A stretch of 64,000 nucleotides of DNA from Cherax quadricarinatus (GCF_038502225.1 NC_091307.1:20135032-20199031); one strand, 5' to 3'; shown: positions 43,781-54,960, counted from the stretch's first letter. Notes: a model not told the origin generated them from the letters alone. Made by a program: numbers and translations.

Positions 43781-44262
43781 GTTAGGTAAGACACATATGC
43801 AACAGTTAGGTATCTTTATTATGAAACGTTTCGCCTACACAGTAGGCTTCTTCAGTCAAATACAGAGAAGTTGATAGAAGCAGAAGATACTTGAAGACGA
43901 TGTAATCAGTCCATCACCCTTAAAGTTTTGAGGTGGTCAGTCCCTCAGTCTGGAGAAGAGCATTGTTCCATAGTATGAAACAATATGGAGATGAAGTGAC
44001 AGGATGGAGCTTTTTATAGTGCCAAGAGGTGAGACGTAGGCCACTAGGAGAGGTAAGAACTCAGATGTTGAGAGGTCAGGTCCCTCTCAAATCCAGCCGC
44101 TCTCACTAGTGGAAGTTGTCGAAGTTGATTGCAGGTCTGTACCAAGATACCCTTGTGTTGCAGTGTCTGACAGATTGAACATTAAAATGGTATAAAATAC
44201 CGACAGGTTGTTAGGTAAGACACATATGCAACTTTGTTATTTACAACGTTTCACCTACCAGA
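43781..44262 (-). mobile_element. Penelope-type terminal repeat, tandem start
   Basis: GTTAGGTAAGACACATATGC is present at 43781 and again at 44210, 429 bp apart, marking one complete terminal repeat and the start of a second in tandem. The full copy contains the hammerhead (43818-43862), the CAGTCCCTCAG block, a TATA-like CTATAAAAAGC on the minus strand and the CAGTGTCTGACAG boundary at 44161-44173. That boundary is also present at about 59.7 kb and, as the complement, at 32.59 kb. The second start decays within 50 bases. Confidence 0.78.
43818..43862 (-). ncRNA. Hammerhead ribozyme motif with compensatory changes
   Basis: The minus strand reads TATT, TGA, CTGAAGA, A, GCCTAC, TGT, GTAGGC, GAAA, CGTT, TCA, T, AATA. 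Relative to the copy at 32.86 kb, stem II is a different but fully paired helix (six pairs). Stem I pair 3 has changed from G-C to T-A on both strands. N7 is A instead of T, a position that is free in hammerheads. The GAAA and cleavage region are unchanged. Confidence 0.78.
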
Positions 44263-44279
44263 GCTGAAACGTCGTACCT

Positions 44280-44432
44280 TCATGTACCTTTGATGAGTTC
44301 TGAGAGTTTTTCTTCTCCCAGAGCCCTGCCTTGGACCAGGCTTCTCTGGTGGCCTTGTCAACCAAGCTCTTGCTGCCGACGGCCCGCTGGCCCACATACG
44401 CATCACAACCTGGTTGATCTGGCTGTGATCCT
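44280..44432 (-). mobile_element. LINE 3' end (family B), minus
   Basis: TACCTTTGATGAGTTCTGAG, CTCCCAGAGCCCTGCCTTGG and CACAACCTGGTTGATCTGG. Confidence 0.7.
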
Positions 44433-44439
44433 TTTGCTA

Positions 44440-44735
44440 TACGTCTGCCTCAGCCAGCTTACTGGAGTGAAAGTTATGGTAGAAAGCGTAGAATAAAGCC
44501 GGTGGGAAGTAAGGATGCCGTAAGCACCATTAGAGAACACTGTATTCACATCCATGGTCCTTGATTCTTCACTTTACTGTCAGGGATATCAGAAATATCT
44601 GGAACGAAGCTTGAAGTTTTCAAGAGGGAACGGAGTAGTATGTCATACAAGTGCCTGATCAGTTGAATTGAGAAGGTTATATGGGCTTGTAGATCACTAG
44701 CAGCAACAGCCTGGGTGGCCAGGGAAGGAGGGCTG
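44440..44735 (+). mobile_element. LINE C-terminus (family B), plus
   Basis: YGRKRRIKPVGSKDAVSTI-like sequence followed by REHCIHIHGP, SGISEISGTKLEVFKRE and a GLXITSSNSLGGQ-like end, in several frames. It lies divergently next to the minus copy. Confidence 0.65.
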
Positions 44736-44897
44736 CGAGGGTGCAAAAAAAAAAGTAAATCAACACTGGTGACAGTTATGAGGGAGATAGAGATGGAAGG
44801 GATGTATATGATGCTTGTGTGGCGGTGGTTAAGTAGTTTTGTAAGTGTGGCTGTGTTGTGGACACTTATAACTTCTATGTGAACTCTTAGTATAACA

Positions 44898-45095
44898 ATC
44901 CTCCTCAAGACAAACTCTTGAATTAATCCTTATTAAAAGAGCTCTCCTCAAGACGCATCGAAATAATCATTCTCACGATAAACTCTTCATTAATACGAGT
45001 TTCTTCAAGACAAATTCCTAGAAAAAGACTCTTGAAGATAAACTCGCCTCAAAACAAACTTATGAAAACAAGCTTTAAGACAAATTTTCATTAAA
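44898..45095 (+). repeat. Diverged tandem repeat around CTCAAGACAAACTCTT
   Basis: Variants of CTCCTCAAGACAAACTCTTG recur about every 30-40 bp, six to seven times, with heavy substitution. Confidence 0.6.
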
Positions 45096-46315
45096 ACAAA
45101 CAATCTGGTCATTATTATAACGCCTTCGAGTTTCCCAAGAACAGAATACCCTCATAAAAACTCAATGATAAATTAGAAATACATTGTGCATGATGACAGC
45201 GCGTCACACAGTTATGGCTGCACATCGTTGTCCTGGTAACATGAATGAGATACGGGCAACAATCAGTTGCTGATGAGCACTTCATGATTGAACCGCACAT
45301 TTGGGCTATTTATTGCATGAAATGCGAATTTATTATCGCGCATCAAAGCGTGAATGTTAAATGATAACAGGTACTTCACGTGTTGGCACCGCGCGATGTT
45401 AGCCAACACAATGCTGGATAAATCTCATTCATGTGCCAATCATTGGTGACGTTTGTTACCGATTCTCTAAAATACAATGGATATCAAATTGACAGCTTTG
45501 GTGTAACATTTAAAAGGTTTTTGCTATATATTTACATGCCCGAGATATATTGGTAATAAAATTAAATTTAAAATAAAAAAATCATGGCGCGATGAACATT
45601 TTTTTTACGTTAAAATATATATATTTATTCTTAACCTGATGCCAGTATTATTGGACCTAATATCAGTGTCTACATTATACTAGGTTCAATATTTTCATTG
45701 TCACTGTTATACTAGTCCTATTACTATAGGCTGGAAAACTAGAACTCTCAAGATGCTTAGGTACTCGGAAGGGCGTTGACCCCCGGAAGCATCCTTCAGG
45801 TACTAGTGTTTTGTCAGTGTCTTCTGTGCTTGGACTTTGTTTGCTTTAGTAAAGGTGATAATTAAGTCTGCAACTCTAGAGCTACCGTGAAGAATTCTCC
45901 ACGGGAGAGAGTGGGAGAGGATACCTTGGGAGATACCAATTCTTGCCCAGGAGCGGATCCAAGAATTGTCCAGGAAGGAGAAAGGCCATCGTTCCTTGTA
46001 GTGAGGAGAGGGAAAAGGTGATAACCCGCCATAAGCGAGTTTTTTTTTTGTATGAATTCATAAGATTTAATGTCAAGAAATTGTTATTATTATCTTAGTA
46101 ATAGTGACCATTTAATGAGTAATAAAAATCAATACAAATCAAAAGATTTTTTATGAGAAAACGTGTTTTATAGTGGCCCAGGGAATGGCCATGTTCTCAC
46201 TGGGATTCCCCGCCCCTGCATTTGCCCTTGTTTCTGCAGCACTTTCCTGGGAATAATTGTCTTGCCTGACGTTCAAAATGGGTTTGATCAGAGCACAGCT
46301 GTAATGTAGTCTCAA
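45096..46315. other. No gene; contains a family A LINE scrap
   Basis: AT-rich to about 45660. At 45755-45805 GGGCGTTGACCCCCGGAAGC and ATCCTTCAGGTACT give a family A LINE 3' end scrap. Otherwise unassigned. Confidence 0.45.
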
Positions 46316-46455
46316 GTGGCTACACTGCCACTGAGGCTACACTGCCACTGAGGGTACACTGCCACTGAAGCTACACTGCCACTGAAGCTACACTGCCACT
46401 GAGGCTACACAGCCACTGAAGCTACACTGCCACTGAGGCTACATTTCCACCTGTG
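46316..46455 (+). repeat. 17-bp minisatellite, 8 copies
   Basis: Unit GCTACACTGCCACTGAG with G/A and G/C variants, eight in a row; the last is diverged. Confidence 0.93.
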
Positions 46456-46630
46456 GCCACAATCTGCACACCCACCGCCTCCCTAAGTTACCAGTAAGCC
46501 ACACTGCATCATCGTGAACTACCAAGTGCGCTGACTGACTGATCAAGTGGATTATCTATTCCCTGTGAAGTGCTGCCCTTGGAGTGCAACCATTTTACTT
46601 AATGGTATAGAGATGTGCTCAATCTCACGT

Positions 46631-46945
46631 TCATGGGGAAGAACTGAATTCGTAAAGGTCATGCGGCGCATAATACGTTCCCCTCAGTTTTGATACTAGT
46701 CTGGTTACCAAACTTTGAATCTTTTCGTGCTTTTTCACGTGCTTGACTAGGTGTGGGCTCCAAGCTGGTGCCGCGTACTCAGTGATTGGTCTAACATACG
46801 TCGTATGTAAAGTTAGAATTTTCTTATCTTGTTTTTGAAGGTTTTGAGGTTTGCTTATCATACACCTACCACAAATATCATACGGTTTATGATGAGCTTT
46901 GGCGATGTAATTATCATATTTTTATCCCCCAGGTCCTTTTCAGTC
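46631..46945 (-). mobile_element. CR1-like LINE connection region
   Basis: The minus frame gives TTYVRPITEYAAPAWSPHLV, KHVKKHEKIQSLVTRLVSKL and RGTYYAPHDLYEF. This corresponds to VYVRPIMEYEAPVWNPHLIK and HVKKLEKVQRFATRLVPEI of the 55-kb copy. Confidence 0.82.
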
Positions 46946-47244
46946 TCACATTTGCAGTGTGTGTGTACAAGAGCTGTCAAGGGTGCTCCAGAGGTGTCGC
47001 CTCACACCAGTACGTCTTTGCAACCTCTTCCTCTTCGCTTTCAAGTAGGATCCAACACCTCGCTGATTCATCCGCTTGCCTAAGTGGATATTAATGGCAG
47101 TGGTTAAATAGAAGCAAGTGCGGCACTTGAGCTGAGTGTCCACAGGTGTAAAACTCTGCCATGACAGTCTGGAGGTGTAGGCTTTGTCCTGCATATTGCA
47201 TCATTTTCGTAACCGACATTCGACACTCAAGCTTTGTTCAGTAT

Positions 47245-47280
47245 TAGTTGGATAACTGTGCGTGTGCGTGTGCATGTGTG

Positions 47281-47334
<54 letters not shown>

Positions 47335-47345
47335 CGCGCGTGTGT
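47245..47345 (+). repeat. (GT)n microsatellite with GC variants
   Basis: About 45 GT units with early GTGC interruptions. Confidence 0.96.
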
Positions 47346-47554
47346 GGTGGGGGGGGAATCCGAAAGACTGATCCTAGGACCTATCCGACGGTGTCTGCAA
47401 GTTTAACCACTGAGCTACAGAAGCCAGTATTTCTTCCCAGGACTCGCCTGACATACAAAATACGAAAATTGCCTTCTGTGTTAATTCACACGAATTCATT
47501 AAATATAATTCGTAGTTTTATTATCAGATTTAAAGCCTTCTTCCCGAGGGTTGT

Positions 47555-47638
47555 ATATAACTTAGTATTAAAAGCCCGTCCAAGGGCCGATTCCGGGAGT
47601 AGAAAAACTCTCGAAAATAATCAAAGGTATATATTAAG
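47555..47638 (+). mobile_element. LINE 3' end scrap (family B)
   Basis: CCCGTCCAAGGGCCGATTCC and AAACTCTCGAAAATAATCAA then AGGTAT. Confidence 0.55.
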
Positions 47639-47739
47639 TTAACCATCTCGGCGTATATAATTCTTCAGTATGATTGTGTAAACAAAATCTGTTTTCGGGA
47701 ATATTCTTGTCAGTTAAAGAAAGTAGTTATGAGGATGAG

Positions 47740-47995
47740 GGAGATGAAGGGAAAGTGATGGAGGAAATGAGATAAATTATGGGAAGGTGGAACAGGGAAT
47801 GAGGTGAATTAGGGGGCAAAAAGTGGAGGAGGGAAATGAGGGAAATCAGGGAAAGGTGGAGGATGAGATGAGGTGGATCAAGGATTGGTGAATGAGTGAT
47901 TGAGGTGGATCAGGGGAAGGTGGAAGAGGGGATGAAGTGGATCAGGGGAAGGTGAAGGAGGGAACGACATGGATCAGTGAAAGGTGGAGAAGCCT
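47740..47995 (+). repeat. Diverged purine-rich tandem, period about 30-35 bp
   Basis: GAGGTGGATCAGGGGAAGGT and GGAGGAGGGAATGAG variants repeat six to eight times. Confidence 0.7.
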
Positions 47996-48194
47996 AGAAA
48001 TAGAAATGATGTAAGGCATGAGGTACAGTCTCCGGTGATATCGTCAGTCCTTGACTCAGGAATCCTCTGCTTTTGTTTCCCTTGCATTAGGCACATTTCT
48101 GACCGCGTGTTCCACATTCCACCTGTGGCAGAGGGCAAAGGGGGCGCTGACCCCTGCTGGATAGAGGGGTCGGAGAGGCTGTGGGACCTCTGAA

Positions 48195-48345
48195 TAAAAT
48201 ATTATTATTGTTGTTGTTGGAAAGGTCCTCAAGGTCTAAAACGACTGGGTAATGGAAGATAGGTTTCATTCTAAGAAGGGGGAAGGCAACTCCAGTTCCA
48301 TGAATCAAGAGCACTCAAGTCCCTCCCCCATCATGAAGCTTGGAG
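48195..48345 (+). mobile_element. SINE-like repeat (family F), diverged
   Basis: An ATTATTATTG run precedes GTCTAAAACGACTGGGTAAT, GGCAACTCCAGTTCCATGAA and TCAAGAGCAC. The head is poorly preserved. Confidence 0.5.
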
Positions 48346-49049
48346 GAGAGGAGGTTTGGAAAGGGGAGCAGGGAGTTCAGATTAAAACATTTAAACATTC
48401 GGTACACAAATACTTTTTTTAGTCATCACTCGATATACAAAAGCAGGAGGGGAGCGGTGGAGGTGTAGTGCCAAACCCAAATGCGTGTGGACAGTGTCAG
48501 GGCCTCTGGGGATTAACATGGGCTTATCTGAAGCTTCATACATGTCGGACCGGCGTTGTTATCCGGCTTGACTTGGATAATCGGTGCGTGAGGCACAGAC
48601 AAGGCCGGTCCAGGTGCTGGGTGAGCCAGCTGGCAGGAATGCCAGGCATTCTGGCAGTGGTGGAAGAGCCGAGGCGCTGCAGGTAATTAAGGCGTAAGTG
48701 GCACTTGAGTAGCAACCTCTGTGAAGAGTTATTGCTCACTCACACATGTAATGGTTGTAAGTGTGTTCTGGGCTTAGTGCACACTCTGATCTACGGCTCT
48801 CTTTATTGTTGAGTGGCTCGTTAGCGTGTCTTATCACCACTACCTCCCTCTTCACCTCTGTACCTGTTGTTCGTACTACCTCTCTCTTCACCGCTGTACC
48901 TGTTGGGGTACTTCCTCTCTCTCCTCACCACTGTTCTCTGTCTCTCTCTCACCATCACCATAGCTTTTTTTTTTCTTTACCCTACCTCCCGACCTCTCGT
49001 ATTCGCCCCGTTCATTGTCCCTTTTTTCTTTTCAGTTTCCCTTCCATAT
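48346..49049. other. No gene; C/T-rich tract
   Basis: 48780-49050 is pyrimidine-rich with TACCTGTTG repeats. The frames here reflect composition. Confidence 0.4.
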
Positions 49050-49145
49050 CTATGACCGGTTTCGAGAGATTTTCTACTCCCGCAACCCGGCCTCTAGTCA
49101 GGCTTCCTAGGTGATCGCTTGATCATTTAGGCTATAGCTAAATTA
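49050..49145 (-). mobile_element. LINE 3' end (family B)
   Basis: TATGACCGGTTTCGAGAGAT, CTCCCGCAACCCGGCCTCTA and TGATCGCTTGATCATTTAGG. Confidence 0.65.
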
Positions 49146-49149
49146 AGTC

Positions 49150-50530
49150 TCAATATGACTCTTGTGCTCAGTGAGCCATTAACGAGACTATAGTCAACAG
49201 CTCTAAAATTTCTGACATAATCCCAACTGATTTGACTTAGAAAAAGCGATTGGAAGCATACCCATGCACTCTGCCTCAGGCCCAGTCTCTTGGAACTTCA
49301 TGTTCAACAAGAACTATAAAAAAAAAAACTCATGTGCCTTAAATATTCTATGGAGAGGGAGCCTAGATGCAACAGATATTACCCCACCCTACAAAGGGGG
49401 CAGCAAAACAAGAGCAAATAAATACAGACCGATAGTACTGACGTCCCACATTATGAAAGTCTTACAAAGATTTTCACAAGATTTGCACAACCCAGGGCAG
49501 ATCGCGGCTGCCTTTTGCAAGTACTGGACCATTATAACATGTTCTCTGATGCACTGGGAGACAAACAGAATGCAGAGATTTTGCCAAAGCCTTTGATCAA
49601 TACGATCATGACTTAACACTGCGCAAAATGCATGCAAAAGGAATAAGTAGAAAAGTGGGCATATGGATCTTTAATCTTCTAATGAATAGAACCTAAAGTG
49701 TAACGAATAAAACTTATCGCAATAGTGAGCTGAGTGAAACCAGAAGCTTCCATAGTGAAAATCTCTATTCCTCAAGGCACGGCACTTGCCTCAGTTCTCT
49801 TTCTCATTCTCATATCTCACATAATTAGAGGTAAGAATCATAGCACCGTACCATCCTTTTTAGACGATACCAGAATCTGTATAAGAGGACACAGCAAACC
49901 TCCAGGCAAGGACAAGCTTCAGTTACTCCTTTATAAAAAGATTGAGGAAATAAAGATAGGAATGGAGTATAAACCAAATTAAGAATCAAGGCTAATGTGA
50001 GAAAGAGACCTTGAATTATGTCAGAAGATCTCGCCTTCAAGGATCACAACAGTGTCACTATCACATCTGCAAGTTCGGTTGAGGGCAGGCTAAATTGTAG
50101 AACTGGAGGATGTGCAGAGAATCTTCACTGCTCACATAGATTCAGTTAAGCACCAAAATTACTGGGAGCCTTTGAAATGCCTCGACCTGTTCTTCTTGGA
50201 ACGTGGGCGAGAGCGGAACATTAGAATCTGCACCTGGAAAATTGTAGAGGGATTGGTCTCAAATCTGCACACACAAATTGTTCCCCATGAAAGTAAGAGG
50301 CTTGGCAAACTCTCAAAATACTCCCAGTGAAAAGCTGTCTTCAAAAAGAAATTCGGCAAGTTTTTCAAGTCAGTGCCTAATCAGCCGGGCTGTGGTACTT
50401 GTAGTGGACTTCGTGCTGCTAGCACCAACAGCCTTGTTGATAAAGTCATCCACAAGGAGAGCTGGTCTGGGACCAGGCCGCGGGGGCCACACTGACTCTT
50501 GGAACACACTTCAGGTAAACTCCAGGTAGG
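49150..50530 (+). mobile_element. LINE (family A), RT to 3' end, degraded
   Basis: Follows in order: KYRPIVLTSHIMKVLQRF (RT motif entry), YDHDLTLRKMHAKGI, then SIPQGTALASVLFLILIS and SFLDDTRI (FADD changed to FLDD), a lost stretch, KDHNS-VTIT, then SVPNQPGCGTCSGLR-type C-terminus. The tail is GGCCGCGGGGGCCACACTGA with AACTCCAGGTAGGTAG. At 1.4 kb it is the most complete family A copy here. Frames 49264-49596, 49734-49982 and 50112-50529 are its shards. Confidence 0.85.
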
Positions 50531-50552
50531 TAGATTCCACATGCCCACATAG

Positions 50553-50628
50553 CTATACCTGGAGGGTGTTCCGGGGGTCAGCGCCCCCGCTGCCCAGTCC
50601 ATGATCAGGCCTCGTCCTGCAAAAACTT
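50553..50628 (-). mobile_element. LINE 3' end (family A), minus
   Basis: ATACCTGGAGGGTGTTCCGG, GGGTCAGCGCCCCCGCTGCC and CATGATCAGGCCTCG. It faces the plus copy tail to tail, about 20 bp away. Confidence 0.75.
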
Positions 50629-50665
50629 ATACTCTCTATACTGCCATTTTCTGCTTGTGAACCGT

Positions 50666-50668
<3 letters not shown>

Positions 50669-50721
<53 letters not shown>

Positions 50722-50725
50722 TGTT

Positions 50726-50804
<79 letters not shown>

Positions 50805-50815
50805 GTGTGTGTGTA
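50669..50815 (+). repeat. Compound (TG)n microsatellite
   Basis: TG array with TTTGTG and TATGTG interruptions. Confidence 0.97.
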
Positions 50816-51086
50816 CGTGATTCGTGCATTGGGTTGCTGTAGGTGGGTGGGTGTGCGAGTGTTAGCGTGTGGGGAAGGGGTGTCAGTGTAGTTAGAGGAT
50901 AGTGGGGAAAGCAGGAGTGGTGATGATTGAAGTGGAGGTTGAAAGCGTTGACGTGAGTGTGAAAGTGTTGAGAGTGCAGTCCTTTTCCACTCATGGCCTG
51001 CTAACAAGGCCGGCTGGGAGGTAATGGTCCACGTTGGGGACACACTCTGGTAATGAGGCGACCTGGGCACTGGTAGTGGTGGGGAT

Positions 51087-51180
51087 GCTGAGGTGGCATT
51101 GGTAGTGGTGCTGGGTGGCACTGGTGGTGATGCTGAGGTGACAGTGTTGGTGGTGCTAGGTGGCTCTAGTTGTAGTGGTG
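51087..51180 (+). repeat. 45-bp direct duplication
   Basis: GATGCTGAGGTGGCATTGG at about 51087 and GATGCTGAGGTGACAGTGTT at about 51132 begin two diverged 45-bp copies. Confidence 0.65.
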
Positions 51181-51349
51181 GCAGTATTGGGGTTACCGGT
51201 AATGTAATTTTTAGTAAGATGAAATGTAAAAAAGTTCACCGTGTCGCCTGAATATTGTAGGTGACACGGCTTGTTAGTACAGTTATCTGCAGTTACCTTT
51301 GATGAATTGCTTTATCCTTCGGTATATTGTTAAAATGAATTTTGTTTCA

Positions 51350-51757
51350 TGTATATATATTGTGCCGTATAGCTAAAACTGATCAATTAGAAAGAACTCA
51401 TTTAAAATTAAGTCCTTTCTAAAATTTTATTTTATACGTTTAAAGATATATTTTTTTTCATTTATATTAATGTAAATATTAATAATTTTTGTACCAAAAG
51501 AACCTGAGAAAACTTACCTAACCTTATTATAACAAGCGCAATTTAATTTAGCCTAATCTAACTAAATATATTTTAGATAAGTTTACAATAATTTAATAAT
51601 AAACAAACACAGCGAAATATAATTTTTTTCGTTAGGTTCAGAGTGATTTTTGCGAAAATATTGCATACAAAAATTTTCGCTTGCCTTATTCGGCAAGAAG
51701 AGCATTCATATTTAAGTCAAAATCGCAAGTTTTACCCATTCGGTACGACATATTACT
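51350..51757 (-). mobile_element. MITE-like element (family D), minus
   Basis: Near-homologous in reverse to 59829-60213. Ends are TGTGCCGTATAGCTAAAACT and GTTTTACCCATTCGGTACGACA, imperfect terminal inverted repeats, flanked by TA. AT-rich interior with GGTTAGG/CCTAACC motifs and no transposase frame. Fits a non-autonomous TA-inserting element. Confidence 0.75.
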
Positions 51758-51894
51758 ACTCTTTTCATTGTTTCTTTTGATCATTTGTAGTTGGTATTAT
51801 TTAAATTATGTCTTCAATATTATGTAGTCGAGTCTCGGTTTTAACGTTCTGTCACTGGCGAAGGTACCAAAACTTTTCGATTCCTTCCTTCATA

Positions 51895-52030
51895 AATAAG
51901 CGGGATTACCAACAGACTCCTCCCTGGCTGTCTTCAAGAAGGAACCGGACAAGTTTTTTAAGTCAGTGCCTGGTCAGCCAGGCTGTGATGCATACGTTGA
52001 CCCTCGGAACACCTCCATGTAGCAGGTCGG
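51895..52030 (+). mobile_element. LINE C-terminus (family A), deleted copy
   Basis: ACTCCTCCCTGGCTGTCTTC, AAGAAGGAACCGGACAAG, TCAGTGCCTGGTCAGCCAGG, then a jump from CATACGTTGA to CCCTCGGAACACCTCCATGT. The segment encoding GLRAASSNSLVDQ is missing. Confidence 0.68.
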
Positions 52031-52189
52031 GAAAGTCATTGCTTGAGGCCAGCTTTTTTTCACTACTTAGTTTGTTGGGTTTAAATATTACCGACTGCAC
52101 ATGGGTTATTAAAACTGCAATTCACTCGCACTCTTAACCTTCAAGACTAAATTTAAAGAAGAAAAAATGGCTATAATCATTACTATAAT

Positions 52190-52340
52190 TTTTAAAAGGG
52201 TGGACAGGTAGGCCAGCGGAAGGCCTCGGTCAGATGACCAAAAGCTCCATCAGCGAGTCATTATATGACTAAGACCTGTGTCAGAAAACACTTGTCTTTT
52301 TCTTGATGAATCTTACCTAACCTAACCTAATAAATTTAAT
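52190..52340 (+). mobile_element. Short interspersed repeat (family C)
   Basis: GCCAGCGGAAGGCCTCGGTC, AGATGACCAAAAGCTCC and TATGACTAAGACC, ending TTACCTAACCTAACCTAA. Best example of the telomere-like 3' end. Confidence 0.76.
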
Positions 52341-52984
52341 CGGTAAGAAATTATATTAAAATTCAGTGTATTTATGCTGAAAGAGGCACATCTCGGTGTA
52401 TTTACACAGGAAAACACTCATCTATAGGTGTAAACATACTCAGAAATACACCTTCTTGGTATGTGTCATGTGTGCCAGTGTACATCTCTTCCCCAGAACC
52501 AGGTGGTGGGGCTCCCCAGCACCAACCCGTCTCTCCGGCTTTTATCTAGAGCCAGGTTCCTCAGAGGGTGAAGGAGGGCTTGCTAGGGTTATCATGGTAG
52601 GGGTCGCGTCGCGTCGCTTGCATCACTCTTCCCCTGCCCCCCTCCCCTCATTCTTAGATAAGACAGTCCACCCAATTAGATCCAGAACTCCAAGACGGTC
52701 GAGAGTGAGACGGCCCGGCTTCACGACCTGAGCGATAGCGCTAAGGAAATAGGGCTTAGTGGGCAAGGGAAAGGGGCTTAGTGGGCAAGGGAAACTAGGC
52801 TTAGTGAGCAGGGAAACGGAGGTGGAGATTGGAGGAGAGTCAGTAGGTGGCCAGAGGAAAAGGGGAGGAAATGGTTTGGTGCTAGGGAATGAGATAGTGA
52901 GGTAGTGTGCATTATTATTATTATTATTTTCGATCCCTTAAAAGAAGAGCATTTACCGACATTAAAGCACTCACTGTGAATGGT
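52341..52984. other. No gene; small tandem and ATT run
   Basis: At 52757-52815 GGGCTTAGTGGGCAAGGGAA repeats three times. 52911-52928 is a short (ATT)n. Nothing else. Confidence 0.45.
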
Positions 52985-53195
52985 AGATACCTGGAGGTTA
53001 CCTAGAGGTTATTCCGGGGATCAACGCCCCCGCGGCCCGGTCCATGACCAGGCCTCCCGGTGGATCAGGGCCTGATCAACCAGGCTGTTACTACTGGCCG
53101 CACGCAGTCCAACGTACGAGTCACAGCCCGGCTGATCCGGCACTGACTTTAAGTATCTGTCCAGCTCTCTCTTGAAGGCAGCTAGTGTAATGGAA
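52985..53195 (-). mobile_element. LINE C-terminus and 3' end (family A)
   Basis: The minus frame includes AAFKRELDRYLKSVPDQPGC and DSYVGLRAASSNSLVDQ, and ends in PRGR. The tail on the complement has two CTCCAGGTA-type units. Little diverged, so relatively young. Confidence 0.85.
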
Positions 53196-53394
53196 ATGTA
53201 GGAAGTAATTGTTTCACAGTTACACAAAGGGAAGGAAAGCGGGGAGACTTTGGGGATGTCAACATTTCCTGAGGGGCAGTTTGTTTAGTTACCATCATTA
53301 GGTGCACGGTTACCTTGAACCCAACACTGGATTACTTCCGGCAGGTACTGGCATTTATTGCAAAACATCAATTCAACAACAGACAAGGCTGTAG

Positions 53395-53555
53395 ATAAAT
53401 GGTTTAGAGACCCGACAGGATGAGGGACTGATTACCTCAAACTCTTGATCTTCAACCATCCTTCTCCGTATTGAACCGAGGAAGCCACAGATTGGCGAAA
53501 AGTTTCCACAGTAAAGATTCCCAAGTGTTGCACAAGTGTCTAATTCGTCAACACC
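53395..53555 (+). mobile_element. Penelope-type terminal repeat, degraded hammerhead
   Basis: TGAGGGACTGATTACCTCAA, GAAGCCACAGATTGGCGAAA, AGTTTCCACAGTAAAGATTC and TGTTGCACAAGTGTCTAATT. The core reads CCGAGGA rather than CTGANGA, and GAAA is followed by A instead of C, so cleavage is unlikely. Confidence 0.7.
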
Positions 53556-53625
53556 AGACAAGACTGACCCAGGGCTGGGCTACGGGTGCTCGAAAACTCT
53601 TGAAACCCATCAAAGGTGCATAACA
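53556..53625 (+). mobile_element. LINE 3' end scrap (family B)
   Basis: ACCAGACAAGACTGACCCAG, GGCTGGGCTACGGGTGCTCG and AAACCCATCAAAGGTGCAT. Confidence 0.55.
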
Positions 53626-54957
53626 TGAGTCAAAAATTTAGCTTTCTTTTGTTATTCTGTTCTTATTGTTATGTTTCCGATGTCTCTCTGGAGGAATTTT
53701 CCTGGTTGGATGATCGGTTGTGCATCCTACATACAAACACTGACTAGCTGTATTATGAAGGAGGTAAAGTGTATGTAGGTCCAGGTCCATATTATATTTT
53801 AATCGGACTCGCCAAATTCACAGGAAGATCATGATTTTTTCACACAGGTGTTCATCTGTGGGGCGAGAGTTCCAGCTGAGACGAAGTAGGTGTGGAGAGG
53901 TAATTGTTGATTTCCTAAATTACTCGCTCAGCGTTATACTCCTCCTTATCGGTATTTAGTATATATTCGACGCCCCTCAACGTCAGCAGGGAGTCGAAGC
54001 GTCGGCCGTTCAGCTCCGAGAACATTAATGATTCTCTTTATTCTGGTGTTGGAGGAAATGCAGAGGTCACATCATCCAGTACAGCGGGAGTCAACACAGT
54101 TCTCTTCTGACTATGCGACTTACGTACGTCCATCCTCCAATACGACCGAAAAAAAAATACACTATAAATTAGCCTAGCTTAGGCTACATTCCATACAGCA
54201 TTTTTATTTGTGAAGCCTATGAATGTACCTCCAAGTAAGGACCATCAGTTTGTGAGTAATAAAGAAGGCTGATAAAAAAAACGAGATAATCATGATATAA
54301 ATGTATTAGGTTGAGTGAATATCTGCATGACATGCTAACATAATTCCCACATCCGTCCATTTCGAGATCCGACCGGTCGGTCGGAACGGAGCTCGAACGT
54401 AAGCCGGGGAAGATCTGGGTGTAGTCTTATGCCACAGGTGTCAATCCCACTCTTCCTGGTTTATATATAGGGTCCTTCCGAAGTCGAGCATAACCTTCAT
54501 GTGATCAGGTTCTTCATTTATGTAGCAATAGGTGGATTAATCATCCTAAATGATGCTGAGAGCTCATTCTCCACGAGGTTTCTCCCATAATGCTCAGTAA
54601 AAGCACAGTCTAATCCTCCCACTTCTTTCACATTCTTTTTTCAGTTCTTCCTGATGCTGCTTCATTTCAGTTAAAAAGGGGAGCAACGCTGCATTCACCG
54701 TGCATGATTTTTTTTCAGTTCTCGGCTGGACAGTCGCAGTGTCCACTTGTTCAACCATACTATCCACCTTGCATTATGACCCGTGTGGGTCGGTCAGTAC
54801 AAGGAATAGGGAGATTTGAGCCTCCGTCCGCTAGGTGCAGCTTGATCTCTCACTAGCCAGGCTATTGATGAGGGCACGAAAGGTGAAGAAAAAGAACCGT
54901 AATAATCTCCAACTTCATACGAAAGCCCGTCTCTATCTCCTTCATTCAAAAAATCAT

Positions 54958-54960
<3 letters not shown>
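53626..54960. other. No recognised feature
   Basis: 1.3 kb of ordinary sequence without a domain or known repeat. Confidence 0.4.

Noticed and set aside
44222..44262. A further hammerhead at the second tandem start
   Set aside because: CGTTTC remains but neither CUGANGA nor a paired stem II can be found.
52310..52335. Interstitial telomere array
   Set aside because: Only about three CCTAA units and always at the end of family C copies.
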